Positions 63,969 to 64,000 of a stretch of DNA of 64,000 nucleotides are shown piece by piece. The notes beneath the pieces are model-generated. The model ran no database searches and had not been told where the DNA came from. It saw only the letters and a program-made list of their open reading frames with translations. Both the position numbers and the translations under genes were made by a program. Position 1 is the first letter of the stretch; every line of letters begins with the position of its first letter. The stretch is from Thermolongibacillus altinsuensis (GTDB taxonomy: Bacteria; Bacillota; Bacilli; Bacillales; Anoxybacillaceae). The DNA is taken from the NCBI RefSeq assembly GCF_004341205.1, contig NZ_SLUL01000009.1:52159-116158 (forward strand), in the 5' to 3' direction.

Positions 63969-64000
63969 GAAAAATCTTGCCGCCCGGCATGCTTCTAGCA

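Noticed and set aside
1..64000. tRNA, rRNA, riboswitch or CRISPR features
   Set aside because: I looked for cloverleaf arms, T-loop consensus, rRNA-like conserved blocks and regularly spaced repeats and saw none that I could support by eye.

Overview
The window is chromosomal DNA from a low-GC Gram-positive bacterium of the Bacillaceae. The ydbS-ydbT pair, the RocG/GudB-type glutamate dehydrogenase, LctP, strong GGAGG ribosome-binding sites, frequent TTG/GTG starts and many U-tailed terminators all point there. The transposon remnants (IS21, IS630, IS982, IS3, IS200/IS605 TnpB) suggest the Geobacillus/Parageobacillus/Anoxybacillus group. The genus is an inference. No rRNA gene, tRNA gene or CRISPR array was recognised.

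The first 23 kb is a defence island read on the + strand. It starts with a McrB-like GTPase/ATPase (cut by the window edge) and a DUF2357 PD-(D/E)XK nuclease partner, then a small acidic protein. A HelD/UvrD-like helicase follows, leading directly into BREX genes brxA-brxB-brxC-pglX-pglZ. A large SNF2-type helicase stands where type 1 BREX systems carry the Lon-like gene brxL. An OLD-family ATPase/TOPRIM nuclease without a partner closes the block. A perfect 15-bp terminator hairpin separates pglX from pglZ, so pglZ is not simply read through.

From 23 to 30 kb lies a scrap zone: broken IS21, IS630, IS982 and IS3 copies, a fragment of an Rpn-family nuclease, a ParA-like ATPase with a small SAP-like partner, ydbST and a DUF6414-like gene. 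From 30 to 43 kb are housekeeping and accessory genes: a DUF1848 protein, CorA, glutamate dehydrogenase, an ABC exporter operon with a frameshifted TetR gene, a radical SAM/SPASM enzyme, a 5'-truncated fused TRAP permease, a class III aminotransferase and an RpiR regulator.

From 43.5 to 51.2 kb is a complete Wadjet anti-plasmid system in the order jetD-jetA-jetB-jetC, followed by an AbrB-type antitoxin/Doc toxin pair. From 52.9 to 59 kb is a small peptide or amino-acid utilisation regulon: enolase-superfamily epimerase, GNAT acetyltransferase, HTH regulator, NhaC-family antiporter and M20 amidohydrolase. Three copies of an 18-bp operator-like site tie these genes together. The end carries an AlkD-like protein, lactate permease, a TnpB remnant, a MarR gene with its palindromic operator, and a gene broken by a repeat.

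The most striking unexplained structure is a dispersed palindromic repeat (copies at 26141, 33805 and 61889, related half-copies at 23406, 38820 and 58996). Several copies sit exactly where genes or insertion sequences are cut off.
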